Positions 42,600-53,372 of a stretch of DNA of 64,000 bases are shown here, one piece after another. Location of the stretch: assembly GCF_001281315.1 (NCBI RefSeq), contig NZ_CP012479.1, forward strand, positions 62,001 through 126,000, written 5' to 3'. The notes below the pieces were generated by a model that made no database searches, was not told the DNA's origin, and worked only from the letters and a program-made list of their open reading frames with translations. The position numbers and the translations under genes were made by a program. The first letter of the stretch is position 1. Every line of letters starts with the position of its first letter. This DNA comes from Arthrobacter sp. ERGS1:01 (lineage in GTDB: Bacteria > Actinomycetota > Actinomycetes > Actinomycetales > Micrococcaceae).

Positions 42600-43277
42600 C
42601 TAGTTTTCGTCCTCGGTGATCTTGCCGCGGGCCAGCCGGAAGCGGCGCTCCGTCTGCCGGGCCAGGGCTTGATCGTGGGTGACCACCAGGATCGTCGTCT
42701 TCTTCTCGTGGGCCAGTTGGCGCAACAGGGCGATGATCAGTTCGCCCGTCTCGTCGTCGAGGTTGCCCGTGGGCTCATCGGCAAGGATCAGCTTCGGGTT
42801 GTTGGCCAGGGCCCGGGCAATCGCCACACGCTGCTGCATGCCGCCGGAAAGCCGGTTGGCCTTGCGCTGGTGCATCTCCTCCGTCAGGCCCACCTGGTCC
42901 AACAGCTCCGCGGCACGCTTGCTGCGCTCACCGTGGGACAGGCCGGCAAACTCCATGGGCAGCATGACGTTTTCCTTGGCCGAGAGGTTCGGGATCAGGT
43001 TGTACGCCTGGAAGACAAACCCGATGTCGTCCCGGCGGTAGGCCGTCAACTTCCTGTCCGGCAGCTTGGAAATGTTCACGTCGTCGACGATCACATCACC
43101 CGAGGTGGCCTTGTCCAGGGCGCCCAGGAGGGACAACAGCGTGCTCTTGCCGCTGCCGCTCTTGCCAAGGATGGCGGCAAAGGTGCCCTGCTCCAGGCTG
43201 AAGCTCACGCCGTTGACGGGCTTGATGGTCCGGTCGCCGGAATTGAAGGTCTTGACGACCTCATTGACTGTCAGCAT
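42600..43277 (-). CDS. ABC transporter ATP-binding protein, MacB/LolD type
   Basis: The 225-residue ATPase has Walker A GKSGSGKST near residue 38, Q-loop FVFQAYNLIPNLSAKENVMLPME, signature LSGGMQQRVAIARAL and Walker B LILADEPTGNLD, the pattern of LolD/MacB-class ATPases. It works with the permease encoded upstream (4-base gap). Such pairs export peptides or lipoproteins or act in envelope stress. Confidence 0.93.
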   Translation of the reverse strand: MLTVNEVVKTFNSGDRTIKPVNGVSFSLEQGTFAAILGKSGSGKSTLLSLLGALDKATSGDVIVDDVNISKLPDRKLTAYRRDDIGFVFQAYNLIPNLSAKENVMLPMEFAGLSHGERSKRAAELLDQVGLTEEMHQRKANRLSGGMQQRVAIARALANNPKLILADEPTGNLDDETGELIIALLRQLAHEKKTTILVVTHDQALARQTERRFRLARGKITEDEN

Positions 43278-43281
43278 GGTC

Positions 43282-44763
43282 TTACTCTCCTCGCAGGACT
43301 TCGATGGGGCGGACCTTGGCGGTCAGCAGGGCCGGGATGAGCGCGCCGATGGCCGCAATGGCCAGGATGCCGACGGCGCCCAGGACCAGCGTCTGCCAGC
43401 CAATCGAGGTGCTGATGGTGCCGATCAGCTGGTTGGCGCCGGCAAATGCGCCACGGGTCCGGGTGAACCCGCCCCCGCCGAAACCGCCGCCACCGAATCC
43501 GCCTGCGCCACGCGCCGCACCGGCGGCCGCACTGGTGGTGCCGGTGTTGCCGGCAACGAGTGCGCTGACGATCGGGTTGCTGCTGAACGCCGCCACGATG
43601 GCGCCAACCACGGTGCCCAGGACCACCAGGACCATGGCCTCAAGGACGAACTGGACCCCGATGGTGCGGTTGGAGGCGCCAATGGCCTTCAGGACGCCAA
43701 TTTCACGGCGCCGTTCACGGACCACCATGATCATGATCAACAGCACGATCAGGCCCGCCGTCACGAGGGAGGCGATGAACGCGATGAGCGAGATGTTCGC
43801 AACACTCCCCAGCGAGATGATGGCGCTCTGCAGATTGGCCGAGCCCGCGGTGACATCGACGTTGGAGGCGCCCAATGCCGAGGTCAGGGCCGTCTGGGTG
43901 GAGGCGACGTTGTCGATGCTGTTCACGACGACGGTCAGGCTGCTCAACTGGCCCGCCTGGGACGTGAGGGTCTGTGTGGCCGCCAGCGGGAGGTAGATGG
44001 CGTTGTTGTCGAACGCGTCCCCGGCGTCAAAAATGCCGGCGACCTTCATGGTCCGGTCCTGAACGGTGAACGTTGAGCCCACCTTCAGGGAGTTCTTCGT
44101 GGCCAGCGTGGTGCCGACCAGTGCCTGCGTTGAATTGGCCGCGAAATCGCTCAGCTGGGCACCGGTGGTGACGTTGATGGCCGCGCCGGTGGCCGTGGTC
44201 GAGGTGGAAACGCCGGTGGCCTCGATCGGGATGCTGAACGTGCGGGTGGGGGTGGTGGTTCCGGAGTCCGAGCTGCTGTTGCCGTTGCTGTTGTTGCGCT
44301 GGCCGATGGACCCCGGCGCCACGGCCGATTCCAGGCTGGTGGTTCCGCTGGTGCCAAATCCGCCGAAGCCGCCACGGCCCGGTTCGGTGCTGGAATTGCC
44401 GCCCGAACCGGTGGACCCGTTCGATCCGGAGGAGGAGCTGGAGCTGCTGGCCGTGGCCGAATTGGCCAGCCGCACAGTGAGCGTCCCGGTCACCGAGGAG
44501 ACGTTGGCGACGCCCTGGGCCTTGGTGAGGTCCGCCGTCGTCAGCGGATTACCGCCGCCGAGGCCGCCACGGGAGCCGGCAGGATTGACCGTCAGATTGT
44601 TGCCGACGGATGCTTTGAGGGAGTCCACCTTGGCACCGACGGCCTGGTTGGCCACCAGCATGGCCAGTGCCAAACCGATGGCCACCGCCAGGATGACCAC
44701 CACGGCGCCGCTGCGCACCTTGTTTCGGAACGCGTTACCCACGCTCCGTGAAACGACACTCAT
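43282..44763 (-). CDS. ABC transporter permease, FtsX/MacB type with low-complexity periplasmic domain
   Basis: The 493-residue protein has an N-terminal helix (SGAVVVILAVAIGLALAMLVA), a large external domain, and three C-terminal helices in the FtsX pattern (ISLIAFIASLVTAGLIVLLIMIMVVRERRREIGVLKAIGASNRTIGVQFVLEA). The external part contains a Ser/Gly/Asn-rich stretch near residues 113-175, and the second loop a Gly/Phe/Arg-rich stretch (GAGGFGGGGFGGGGFTRTRG), both unusual. It is partner to the ATPase at 42600. Confidence 0.9.
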   Translation of the reverse strand: MSVVSRSVGNAFRNKVRSGAVVVILAVAIGLALAMLVANQAVGAKVDSLKASVGNNLTVNPAGSRGGLGGGNPLTTADLTKAQGVANVSSVTGTLTVRLANSATASSSSSSSGSNGSTGSGGNSSTEPGRGGFGGFGTSGTTSLESAVAPGSIGQRNNSNGNSSSDSGTTTPTRTFSIPIEATGVSTSTTATGAAINVTTGAQLSDFAANSTQALVGTTLATKNSLKVGSTFTVQDRTMKVAGIFDAGDAFDNNAIYLPLAATQTLTSQAGQLSSLTVVVNSIDNVASTQTALTSALGASNVDVTAGSANLQSAIISLGSVANISLIAFIASLVTAGLIVLLIMIMVVRERRREIGVLKAIGASNRTIGVQFVLEAMVLVVLGTVVGAIVAAFSSNPIVSALVAGNTGTTSAAAGAARGAGGFGGGGFGGGGFTRTRGAFAGANQLIGTISTSIGWQTLVLGAVGILAIAAIGALIPALLTAKVRPIEVLRGE

Positions 44764-44925
44764 GTCTTACTCCCTAGTGCTGTGACCACCCTCGCGGCGG
44801 CCGTCTGGGTTCAATCGTGAGCGCACCCGCAGGACGTTCATTATGGGTTGCCTGTGTGCGGGCTGTGAGATTCTTCCCCGGTAGAATGGAGTTAGCGAAT
44901 ACATGTCGACGTAATTGAGGGTCAC

Positions 44926-45999
44926 TTGCTGGAATTTACCGCCCGATTTGCCACCGCCGCAGAGATCGACCAGTGGGATACCTTGGTGGTCGCGAACCCC
45001 AACGGGGGCAACCTGCTCCAGTCCGAGGCCTTTGCCGCCGTGAAGAAAAATTACGGCTGGACCCCCCAATTCGTGGCGTTTGAGGGCCCGGATTACACCA
45101 GCTACAACCTGGTCCTGGAAAAATCCTTCCCCCTGCTGGGCAAGTTCTGGTACCTGATCAAGGGACCCGATGTAGCGGACGTGAGCCACATTCCCGCCAT
45201 GATGACGGCATTGCGCGCGTTTACCCGGGCGGCCCGGCTGAACGTGTTCGCCGTCAAGATCGAGCCCGACGTCGTCGCCTCCCCGGAGGCGCGCACCATC
45301 CTGGAGGGTGCCGGCCTGGTGAAGGTGGCGGACCTGCAGCCCAACGACAACACGGCCCTGCTGGACATCACCCCCGAACCTAACGAACTCCTGCGCAAAC
45401 TGCACTCGCGCGGGCGCAACGCCGTGCGCCGCGCCCAGCGCGAGGGTGTGGAAGTGGTCCGGATGGAACCCACCGAAGACACCATGCGGGCCCTGTACGA
45501 ACTGATGGAGGGCACCTTCGAGGCGAAAAAAGCCGGCCAGGCCCGTGAGTTCGACTACTTCCGCCAATTCTGGAGCGGGTTCTGCGACCGCGGCCAGGGC
45601 CAGTTCTACTTTGTCTACGAGAACGGGGTGCCCTCGGTGGGCGCGTTCGTCATCAACTACGGCGCCAAGGCCACGTACAAGGACGGCGGCTCGCTGCAAA
45701 AGCGCGCCCAGTACGGTGACTCGCACCTGATCCAATGGGCCGCCATCACCGACATGCAGGAACTCGGCGCCCGCCAGTACGACTTCTGCGGCACGCCGCC
45801 GTCGGACCGGCTCAAGGACCCCACCCACCCGCACCACGGCCTGGGCCTGTTCAAGACCAGCTTCACCAAGACCGTCACCGACTTTGTGGGCTGCTACGAC
45901 CTGCCGCTCAGCCCGGTGCGGTATAAATTGTGGACGGTCGCCGGCGAACGGCTGTTCCGGCAGCTGTACACCCGGCGCACCGGACAAAAGTTCTACTAG
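44926..45999 (+). CDS. FemAB-family aminoacyltransferase (peptidoglycan interpeptide bridge or related)
   Basis: The 357-residue protein consists of two GNAT-like halves typical of FemX/FemA: WDTLVVANPNGGNLLQSEAFAAVKKNYGW at the start, LHSRGRNAVRRAQREGVEVVRM in the middle, and the C-terminal YDFCGTPPSDRLKDPTHPHHGLGLFKTSFTKTVTDFVGCYDLPL. It adds an amino acid from tRNA to the peptidoglycan stem peptide. The TTG at 44926 follows GAGG with 5-base spacing and is the best start. It is divergent from the MacB-type pair. Confidence 0.9.
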   Translation: MLEFTARFATAAEIDQWDTLVVANPNGGNLLQSEAFAAVKKNYGWTPQFVAFEGPDYTSYNLVLEKSFPLLGKFWYLIKGPDVADVSHIPAMMTALRAFTRAARLNVFAVKIEPDVVASPEARTILEGAGLVKVADLQPNDNTALLDITPEPNELLRKLHSRGRNAVRRAQREGVEVVRMEPTEDTMRALYELMEGTFEAKKAGQAREFDYFRQFWSGFCDRGQGQFYFVYENGVPSVGAFVINYGAKATYKDGGSLQKRAQYGDSHLIQWAAITDMQELGARQYDFCGTPPSDRLKDPTHPHHGLGLFKTSFTKTVTDFVGCYDLPLSPVRYKLWTVAGERLFRQLYTRRTGQKFY

Positions 46000-46075
46000 A
46001 CACGCAACAGCCGCACGACGACGGCCCTACAGGGACGCCGCCGGGTGCGGCGGGGCCCGGCCCCAGGGAGAGCGG

Positions 46076-47728
46076 ATGAGCAGCAGTCCCCAGCACGGCA
46101 ATGGGCACGAAGGTAATGGGCAAGGTCCCGGCAAGACCGGCAACGGTGGCGCGGGCAACAGCAGCGCGGGCAAGGGTGATGCCGGGAACGGCCCTGCCGG
46201 TCGAGGCAACAGCGAACTCGAGGGCGTCGGCCAGGCGGCCCGGATGCCCAAACCCGCCCCGGGCCCCAAGCAGGCCACGGGCACTGCGCCGCCGGCCGGG
46301 ATGATCCCGCTGGTGCCCACCCCGCGCCCCAACAAGGCCGCCCGAAACGTCCTGCGCCGCCTGGTGCAGGGGGAGACCCCGCCCACGGCGCCCATGAACA
46401 TTGTGGAGCGGCTGGCCGGCAGCCCCTACGCCAACCCCATGATCCAGGTGGGGAAGGCCGACGAATCGGCCCGCAAGACCATCGACTTCGCACTGCGCCT
46501 GGCGGAGACCATGTTCCGCTACGGGGCGGGTGCCCTGGAGGTGGAAACGTCCATCATCGCCGTGACGGCCGCCTTTGGGTTGCGCAACATCGAGGTGGAC
46601 ATCACCAACCAGTCGGTCATCATCAACTACGCCCACCGCGACGGCGTACCCATCACCTTGCTGCGGGTGGTGCGGTCCTGGACCAACAACTACGCCGGGC
46701 TGGTGCAGGTGCACGAACTCGTGACCGACATCGTCACCGGCGGCGTGACCCGCTCCGAGGCGCACCGCCGCCTCGACACCGTCATCAAGCGGCCCAAGCC
46801 GTTCCCGCGCTGGATGGTGTCCCTCGCCGAGGCCGTGTTTGCCGCGGCCGTGGTGGGCGTGATCGGCGGTTCCGTCTTCGGCATGATCGTGGCCCTGCTG
46901 ACCATCCTGCTGGCCGGCCAGGTGGCCCGGGTGCTGGGCAAGTGGCGGGTTCCGGACTTCTTCGTCACGGCCATCAGTTCCTTCATCGTCACCGTGGTGG
47001 CCGTGGTCTGTTTCATCTTCCACGTTCCGCTGAGCCCGTCCCTGGTGGTGGCCGGCGGAATCCTGCTCATGCTGCCGTCGGGCCGGCTGGTCTCCGCCGT
47101 CCAGGATGCCATCAACGGCTTCCCGGTCACCGCGGCGGGCCGCTTCCTGTCCGCATTCCTGAGCTTTGGCGCCATTGTGGCCGGCATCGCCGTGGCCCTC
47201 GTGACGGCGGCGCTCTTTGGAACCAACCGGCTGGACGTGGCCGAACCCATCGCCGGATCCCTGCCGCTGCTGCTGGTGCTCCCGCTCGTGGCGTTGGCCA
47301 CCGTGGCCATCTGCATCGCCGAACAAACCGCCGTGCGCCTGGTGCTGCCCACCACGGTGGTGGCCCTCCTGGGCTACCTGGCCTACTTCGCGGGCCTGCA
47401 ATTGGGCCTGGGTGGTCGGTTCGCGCCGGCCCTGGCCGCCGTCATCATCGGCATCCTGGCCCGGGTGATCGCACTGCGGCTCGGCGCCCCGCAACTCGTG
47501 GTGGCCGTGCCGTCGATCATCTTCCTGCTCGTGGGCCTGTCGATCTTCCGCGCCATGTTCGTCATGACGCTCACGCCGGAGGACTCCGTGACCGGCGCCG
47601 TGGGCATCTTCAACGCCCTTGTGGTGATCCTGGCCGTGGCCGCCGGCGTGGTCCTGGGCGACAACATTGCCCGCCCGCTCACCCGCACCAACGGCCACAA
47701 GGACCGCCGGCGCAACCGGCGCCGCTAA
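46076..47728 (+). CDS. ThrE-type threonine/serine exporter family protein
   Basis: The 550-residue protein (ATG at 46076 after GGGAG) begins with a Gly/Asn-rich low-complexity tail of about 60 residues. An N-terminal DUF1212-like domain follows (RKTIDFALRLAETMFRYGAGALEVETSIIAVTAAFGLRNIEVDITNQS), then about ten membrane segments with the DUF3815-like C-half. ThrE exports threonine and serine. It lies 76 bases after the FemAB gene, perhaps in the same transcript. Confidence 0.88.
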   Translation: MSSSPQHGNGHEGNGQGPGKTGNGGAGNSSAGKGDAGNGPAGRGNSELEGVGQAARMPKPAPGPKQATGTAPPAGMIPLVPTPRPNKAARNVLRRLVQGETPPTAPMNIVERLAGSPYANPMIQVGKADESARKTIDFALRLAETMFRYGAGALEVETSIIAVTAAFGLRNIEVDITNQSVIINYAHRDGVPITLLRVVRSWTNNYAGLVQVHELVTDIVTGGVTRSEAHRRLDTVIKRPKPFPRWMVSLAEAVFAAAVVGVIGGSVFGMIVALLTILLAGQVARVLGKWRVPDFFVTAISSFIVTVVAVVCFIFHVPLSPSLVVAGGILLMLPSGRLVSAVQDAINGFPVTAAGRFLSAFLSFGAIVAGIAVALVTAALFGTNRLDVAEPIAGSLPLLLVLPLVALATVAICIAEQTAVRLVLPTTVVALLGYLAYFAGLQLGLGGRFAPALAAVIIGILARVIALRLGAPQLVVAVPSIIFLLVGLSIFRAMFVMTLTPEDSVTGAVGIFNALVVILAVAAGVVLGDNIARPLTRTNGHKDRRRNRRR

Positions 47729-47774
47729 CACATTCCGGCCTCTGCGACTTCCGAACGAAGGTCCGCGTGGCGGC

Positions 47775-48629
47775 TTAGAGGATCTTACCGATCGGCTGCT
47801 TCTTCTCCGCCTGGAAGTAGTCCTCGGTGCGGCCGTAGGCCCAGTAGCCGGACAGCGAAACCTGGCTGCGGGCCAGGCCGAACTGCTTGAACAAGACGTC
47901 GCGGAGCGCCTTCATGTACTCGCGTTCGCCGTGCACAAACGCGTCCACGACGCCGTCGGGCCGGGGGCCGTTGGCCACGGCCTCCACCAGGAGGGTGCTT
48001 TGCGCCGGGGTGGCGCCGGCCCGGAACAGCCACGTCAGCGTCACGCCGGAGGGCGCGGCGACCGGCTGGATGTCGGCCTCCGTGTCCACCTCGAGGTAGG
48101 CGTGCCCGACGGCGTCGGCCGGCAAGGCCTCGATGGCGGCGGCGATCGCGGGCAGTGCTGCCTCGTCGCCGGCGAACAGGTACCAGTCGGCGTCGGGGTT
48201 GGGCCGGTACGCGCCGCCCGGGCCGGAAAAGATGATCCGGTCGCCCGCTTGGGCGGCTGCGGCCCACGGCCCGGCCAGGCCGGAATCGCCGTGCAGCACA
48301 AAGTCGATCGCCAGCTCCTGCGCGGCCAGGTCCACCCAACGCACGGTGTAGGTGCGGGTGGAGGGCCACTGCTCGCGCGGCATCACCTCGCGCAGGGCAA
48401 ACACGTCCACCGGCTCGGCATAGTCCACGCCCGGCTGCAGGAAATGAATCTTCACATACATGTCGGTGGCGTCCTTGGGAACAAAGTCGGCCAGCCCGGC
48501 CCCGCCGGCAACAATGCGCACCATGTGCGGGCTGAGCCGTTCGGTGCGCACCACGTTGAGGGCGACCTGGGTGCGCGGCTTCACGGCCGGCGCAACAAAC
48601 GGTTCCTTGCTGGTGTCAGCGGGATTCAC
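47775..48629 (-). CDS. Siderophore-interacting protein (FAD-dependent ferric-siderophore reductase)
   Basis: The 284-residue protein has the SIP/ViuB layout: FAD-binding STRTYTVRWVD, then IIFSGPGGAYRP, WYLFAGDEAALPAIAAAIEALP, FVHGEREYMKALRDVLFKQFGL, and the C-terminal SLSGYWAYGRTEDYFQAEKK. It frees iron by reducing ferric siderophores. The GTG start at 48629 follows GGAG with 7-base spacing. An iron box lies 45 bases upstream, so expression should rise in low iron. Confidence 0.93.
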   Translation of the reverse strand: MNPADTSKEPFVAPAVKPRTQVALNVVRTERLSPHMVRIVAGGAGLADFVPKDATDMYVKIHFLQPGVDYAEPVDVFALREVMPREQWPSTRTYTVRWVDLAAQELAIDFVLHGDSGLAGPWAAAAQAGDRIIFSGPGGAYRPNPDADWYLFAGDEAALPAIAAAIEALPADAVGHAYLEVDTEADIQPVAAPSGVTLTWLFRAGATPAQSTLLVEAVANGPRPDGVVDAFVHGEREYMKALRDVLFKQFGLARSQVSLSGYWAYGRTEDYFQAEKKQPIGKIL

Positions 48630-48673
48630 TTTTTAACTCCTGGACGGTCGGGATGCCTGAAAAACGCGGCCAA

Positions 48674-48689
48674 GTTAGGCCTGCCTTAC
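48674..48689 (-). promoter_or_regulatory. DtxR/IdeR-type iron box
   Basis: GTTAGGCCTGCCTTAC closely matches the iron box core TTAGGCTAGCCTTA-type palindrome recognised by DtxR/IdeR, with half-sites TTAGGC and GCCTTA. It lies 45 bases upstream of the siderophore-interacting gene start, where a repressor would act. Confidence 0.72.
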
Positions 48690-48708
48690 AATATCAGCCC
48701 CGCGGGCA

Positions 48709-49485
48709 TCAGGCGGTCGGCAGAGCCCACTCGATCGGGGCGGCACCCTGCTCCGCCAACGCGGCGTTGACGCGGCTGAACGGGCGCGAGCCAAAGAAGC
48801 CGCGGGAGGCCGACAACGGGCTGGGGTGGGCCGACTCAATGACCGCCGTGCCCGCCAGCAGGGGAGCCAGCTTCTGTGCGTCCTTGCCCCACAAGACGCT
48901 CACCAGAGGCTGCTTCCTGGCCGCGACGGCCGCGATCACGGCGTCGGTCACCTCCTCCCACCCACGACGGCGGTGGGAGCCGGCCGCTCCAGGGGCCACG
49001 GTCAGGACCCTGTTGAGCAGCAGCACGCCCTGGCCGGACCAGGCGCTCAGATCTCCATGCGTTGCGGGGGCGATGCCCAGGTCCGATTGCAGTTCCTTGT
49101 AAATGTTCGCCAGGCTCCGCGGCAGCGGGCGGGTGGCCGCATCCACGGAGAAGGACAGCCCCACGGAGTGCCCGGGCGTGGGGTAGGGATCCTGGCCCAC
49201 CAACAGGACCTTCACGCCGGACAGCGGCGCCGCCAACGCACGCAGCACCCGGGTGGGCTCGGGCAGGAAGGATGTGCCGGCGTCGTACTCGCGGCGCAAC
49301 ATGGCGCCCAGCCCGCACAGCTTGTCCTCCAGCGGCGCCAGTTCCTGGGCCCAATCGGGGGCCAGCAACGACAGCGGGTCGGCGGCCAGGGTGTCCAGGG
49401 CGTGCAATTGGGCCGCATCCCACGGGGCGGGGGTGCCGGCGGCCGGGAAGTCAAAGAGGCTGGGGGTGGAATCCATGCCTTCCAT
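48709..49485 (-). CDS. ung: Uracil-DNA glycosylase, family 1
   Basis: The 258-residue enzyme has the catalytic GQDPYPTPGHSVGLSFSV near residue 97, the uracil-specificity ILLLNRVLTV segment, the LLVGQDP/HPSPLSASRGFFGSRPFSRVN block and ends as usual. It removes uracil from DNA. An ATG nine bases inside (49476) is an alternative start. It is divergent from DUF3263/LytR_C genes. Confidence 0.96.
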   Translation of the reverse strand: MEGMDSTPSLFDFPAAGTPAPWDAAQLHALDTLAADPLSLLAPDWAQELAPLEDKLCGLGAMLRREYDAGTSFLPEPTRVLRALAAPLSGVKVLLVGQDPYPTPGHSVGLSFSVDAATRPLPRSLANIYKELQSDLGIAPATHGDLSAWSGQGVLLLNRVLTVAPGAAGSHRRRGWEEVTDAVIAAVAARKQPLVSVLWGKDAQKLAPLLAGTAVIESAHPSPLSASRGFFGSRPFSRVNAALAEQGAAPIEWALPTA

Positions 49486-49555
49486 TCTCGGCCATGAAGC
49501 ACCCCAATGCTCCCTCCACAGGCCAGCCTGGAGGCGGCATTCTCAACAGGGCCGT

Positions 49556-49575
49556 GAATGACACTGCTGTCATTC
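49556..49575. promoter_or_regulatory. 20-bp palindrome upstream of DUF3263 gene
   Basis: GAATGACA (49556-49563) and TGTCATTC (49568-49575) form an 8-base inverted repeat with a CTGC centre, 71 bases before the GTG at 49647. It has the size of a dimeric repressor site. No regulator is assigned. Confidence 0.4.
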
Positions 49576-49646
49576 GCACCTATCATGGAAGATATGGGCC
49601 GGCCCGTTGGTGGGCATGGCCGTGCGGAAAACGAATGGAGTGTGTT

Positions 49647-49949
49647 GTGGCGCAATCAGCTGAGCCGATGCCGCATGCACAGGACCCGGAACCGGGCCCC
49701 GCAGCGGGGCTGAGCGAGCGGGACGAGCAGATGCTTGCCCTGGAACGGCAGTGGTGGAAGTACGCCGGCGCCAAGGAACAGGCCATTCGGGATATGTTCG
49801 ACCTGTCCGCCACGCACTACTACCAAGTACTCAACGCCTTGATCGACACGGAAGCCGCACTGGCCCATGACCCCATGCTGGTCAAACGGTTGCGTAGACT
49901 ACGTACGTCGCGTCAGAAAGCCCGAACCGCACGCCGGCTCGGCAACTGA
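49647..49949 (+). CDS. DUF3263 domain protein
   Basis: The 100-residue protein has the DUF3263 core LSERDEQMLALERQWWKYAGAKEQAIRDMFDLSATHYYQVLNALID, a predicted helix-turn-helix-like unit, followed by a basic tail. The GTG start follows GGAG with 6-base spacing. It precedes the LytR_C gene by 42 bases, a pair also seen near groEL2 in mycobacteria (Rv0430/Rv0431). Function not established. Confidence 0.87.
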   Translation: MAQSAEPMPHAQDPEPGPAAGLSERDEQMLALERQWWKYAGAKEQAIRDMFDLSATHYYQVLNALIDTEAALAHDPMLVKRLRRLRTSRQKARTARRLGN

Positions 49950-49991
49950 CCTACGCTCACACTGCCTCACTCCCAAGGACAGCACCGCACC

Positions 49992-50612
49992 ATGACTAAT
50001 TACCCGCGCGACGAATTCGACCGCGTCCCGGAAAACTCGGCCCGCCACGGCGTCCACCGCGCTTCCTTGGAGACCCCTCCGCGCAGCCTGGTGCCGTTGA
50101 TGGTGTTTGGGGTTGCGGCGTTGTGCATCGGCCTGCTGGCCTTTTTGATCGTGCCCAAGATCGGCAACCACAACACCCCCGTGACGCAGCAGGCCGTGGT
50201 GCACCAGAGCGCCACCGCATCCGCGTCGCCCAAGACGGCTGCCCCGACGACGACGCCGGCCCCCACCACCGCGCCGGCCACGCCGAAGGCGACGCCGACT
50301 CCGACGCCCAAGCCCACACCCACCCCGGCCTCCGTGGTGGACAAGACCGTCCCCGTTGCGATCTTCAACGCAACGGGCATTGGCGGCCTGGCCGCGAAGT
50401 ACACCGGCACCGTCACGGCAGACGGCTGGACCGTTTCGCAGGCTGCGAACTGGTCCGGGCAGCCGCAGGCCGCATCGGTCATCTTCTACGACGGCACGGC
50501 CCAGAAGGCCAACGCGCAGGCGCTGGGTGCGTCGCTTGGCATCGCCAACCTGGTGGACACTGCCGAACTCGGCGTGCCGCTGGCCGTGGTCCTGGGCCCG
50601 GGCGCCTTCTAG
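49992..50612 (+). CDS. Membrane-anchored LytR C-terminal domain protein
   Basis: The 206-residue protein has one membrane segment (SLVPLMVFGVAALCIGLLAFLIV, about residues 32-54), a Thr/Pro/Ala-rich linker, and a LytR_C domain (VPVAIFNATGIGGLAAKYTGTVTADGWTVSQAANWSG to PLAVVLGPGAF). The domain is associated with cell-wall polymer attachment enzymes. It is the second gene of the DUF3263 pair. Confidence 0.9.
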   Translation: MTNYPRDEFDRVPENSARHGVHRASLETPPRSLVPLMVFGVAALCIGLLAFLIVPKIGNHNTPVTQQAVVHQSATASASPKTAAPTTTPAPTTAPATPKATPTPTPKPTPTPASVVDKTVPVAIFNATGIGGLAAKYTGTVTADGWTVSQAANWSGQPQAASVIFYDGTAQKANAQALGASLGIANLVDTAELGVPLAVVLGPGAF

Positions 50613-50650
50613 GCCAGGTCCCGCCAAACTTTGCCGGGAGTTTTCAACCG

Positions 50651-50710
50651 GTGACCATATGACTGTGGCGAGCAAACCATCCGGTTTGCTCGCCACAGTC
50701 ATATGGTCAC
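50651..50710. terminator. 28-bp perfect inverted repeat between convergent genes
   Basis: Arms 50651-50678 and 50683-50710 pair perfectly over 28 bases with a 4-base loop ATCC; the core is CATATGACTGTGGCGAGCAA. It lies between the LytR_C gene (ends 50612) and the TM2 gene (ends 50744). It probably terminates both and is long and regular enough to be part of a dispersed palindrome family. Confidence 0.75.
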
Positions 50711-50743
50711 TCCATCGAAGTGCGCGGTGGGCCCGCGGCCGGG

Positions 50744-51298
50744 TCAGTCCTTGAGCGGAACGCCCTTGGCGTCCGTGCGGTAGTTCTCGTGGCCGACAAG
50801 GATCAGGATGCCCTCGATCAATCCCCAGATACCCATGAACGGTGCCAGGAAGCCGAGGCTGATGACCGAGACAAGCAACTGGATCAAGCCGTTGCGGGTG
50901 TTGCCAAGGTAGAAGTTGTGGATGCCCAGGCTGCCCAGGAGGATGCCCAGGATGCCGGCGACGATCTTGGACTTTTGCTCCACACCCGGCGCGACGGCGT
51001 ACGGCTGCCCCTGGTACGGCTGGCCTTGGTAGGGCTGACCCTGATAGGCCGGCGGCTGGCCCTGGTACTGCTGCTCGGGGTAGGCCGGCGGCTGGTAGGT
51101 GGCCGGTGCGGGCTGGCCATAGCCGGCGGTCGGAGCCGGCTGGCCGTAGGGATCGGCGGGGGCATCGGAGGGAACGGACGGGTAGGCGGGTGCTTCCGGG
51201 GCCGCCTGAGCCTCGGGAACCGGCTGGACCTCGGGGGCTGACGGGGCGGGCTGACCGTAGGGATCGGCGGGCTGCTCGGGGTTCTGGTTCTCACTCAC
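50744..51298 (-). CDS. TM2-domain membrane protein with Pro/Gln/Tyr-rich N-terminus
   Basis: The 184-residue protein has a low-complexity N-terminal region (repeats of YQGQP and PYGQPAP) and a C-terminal TM2 domain: KSKIVAGILGILLGSLGIHNFYLGNTRNGLIQLLVSVIS, then GIWGLIEGILILVG. The GTG at 51298 follows GAAGGAG with 5-base spacing. Function unknown; TM2 proteins occur widely as small envelope proteins. Confidence 0.88.
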   Translation of the reverse strand: MSENQNPEQPADPYGQPAPSAPEVQPVPEAQAAPEAPAYPSVPSDAPADPYGQPAPTAGYGQPAPATYQPPAYPEQQYQGQPPAYQGQPYQGQPYQGQPYAVAPGVEQKSKIVAGILGILLGSLGIHNFYLGNTRNGLIQLLVSVISLGFLAPFMGIWGLIEGILILVGHENYRTDAKGVPLKD

Positions 51299-51491
51299 GG
51301 TGACTCCTTCACTTGTACTGCTGACAAAATGAGCGGTGCACTCACTGCATATGCGCGGGCCGGAATACTACTCAAGTAACGCTAGTCCGATATGTGGGGC
51401 AGTGGAAGCGTCGAAACGCCCAACACGGCGTTTATGTCTCCCAAGTGCACCGCGCGCGGGCGTTCGCCAGCAGCCGATGCGGGTCCCCGCG

Positions 51492-51518
51492 CTTGCACTC
51501 TCGGGTGCCGAGTGCTAA
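51492..51518 (+). promoter_or_regulatory. CIRCE element 1 (HrcA operator)
   Basis: CTTGCACTC-N9-GAGTGCTAA: the right half-site is a perfect CIRCE arm, the left matches 7 of 9. HrcA binds such sites and represses groEL at normal temperature. Confidence 0.85.
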
Positions 51519-51526
51519 TTATTGAC

Positions 51527-51553
51527 TTAGCACTCTGAGGTGGTGACTGCTAG
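51527..51553 (+). promoter_or_regulatory. CIRCE element 2 (HrcA operator)
   Basis: TTAGCACTC-N9-GACTGCTAG: the left half-site is a perfect CIRCE arm and the right matches 7 of 9. It starts 9 bases after CIRCE 1. TTGACT in the space between could be a -35 element. Confidence 0.82.
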
Positions 51554-51623
51554 TTCCTAGCGAGCCGCCGCCGTCGGAGCCAAGAATTTTCCTCCAGTGG
51601 TGAGGATTCCTGCACGGACGTAA

Positions 51624-53342
<1,719 letters not shown>

Positions 53343-53372
53343 CCCACCCCGACTGCCTGGTCGAAACCAACT

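Noticed and set aside
45908..47731. Long minus-strand frame opposite the ThrE-type gene
   Set aside because: The plus-strand protein has membrane segments and family motifs; the antisense product is His/Asp-rich noise.
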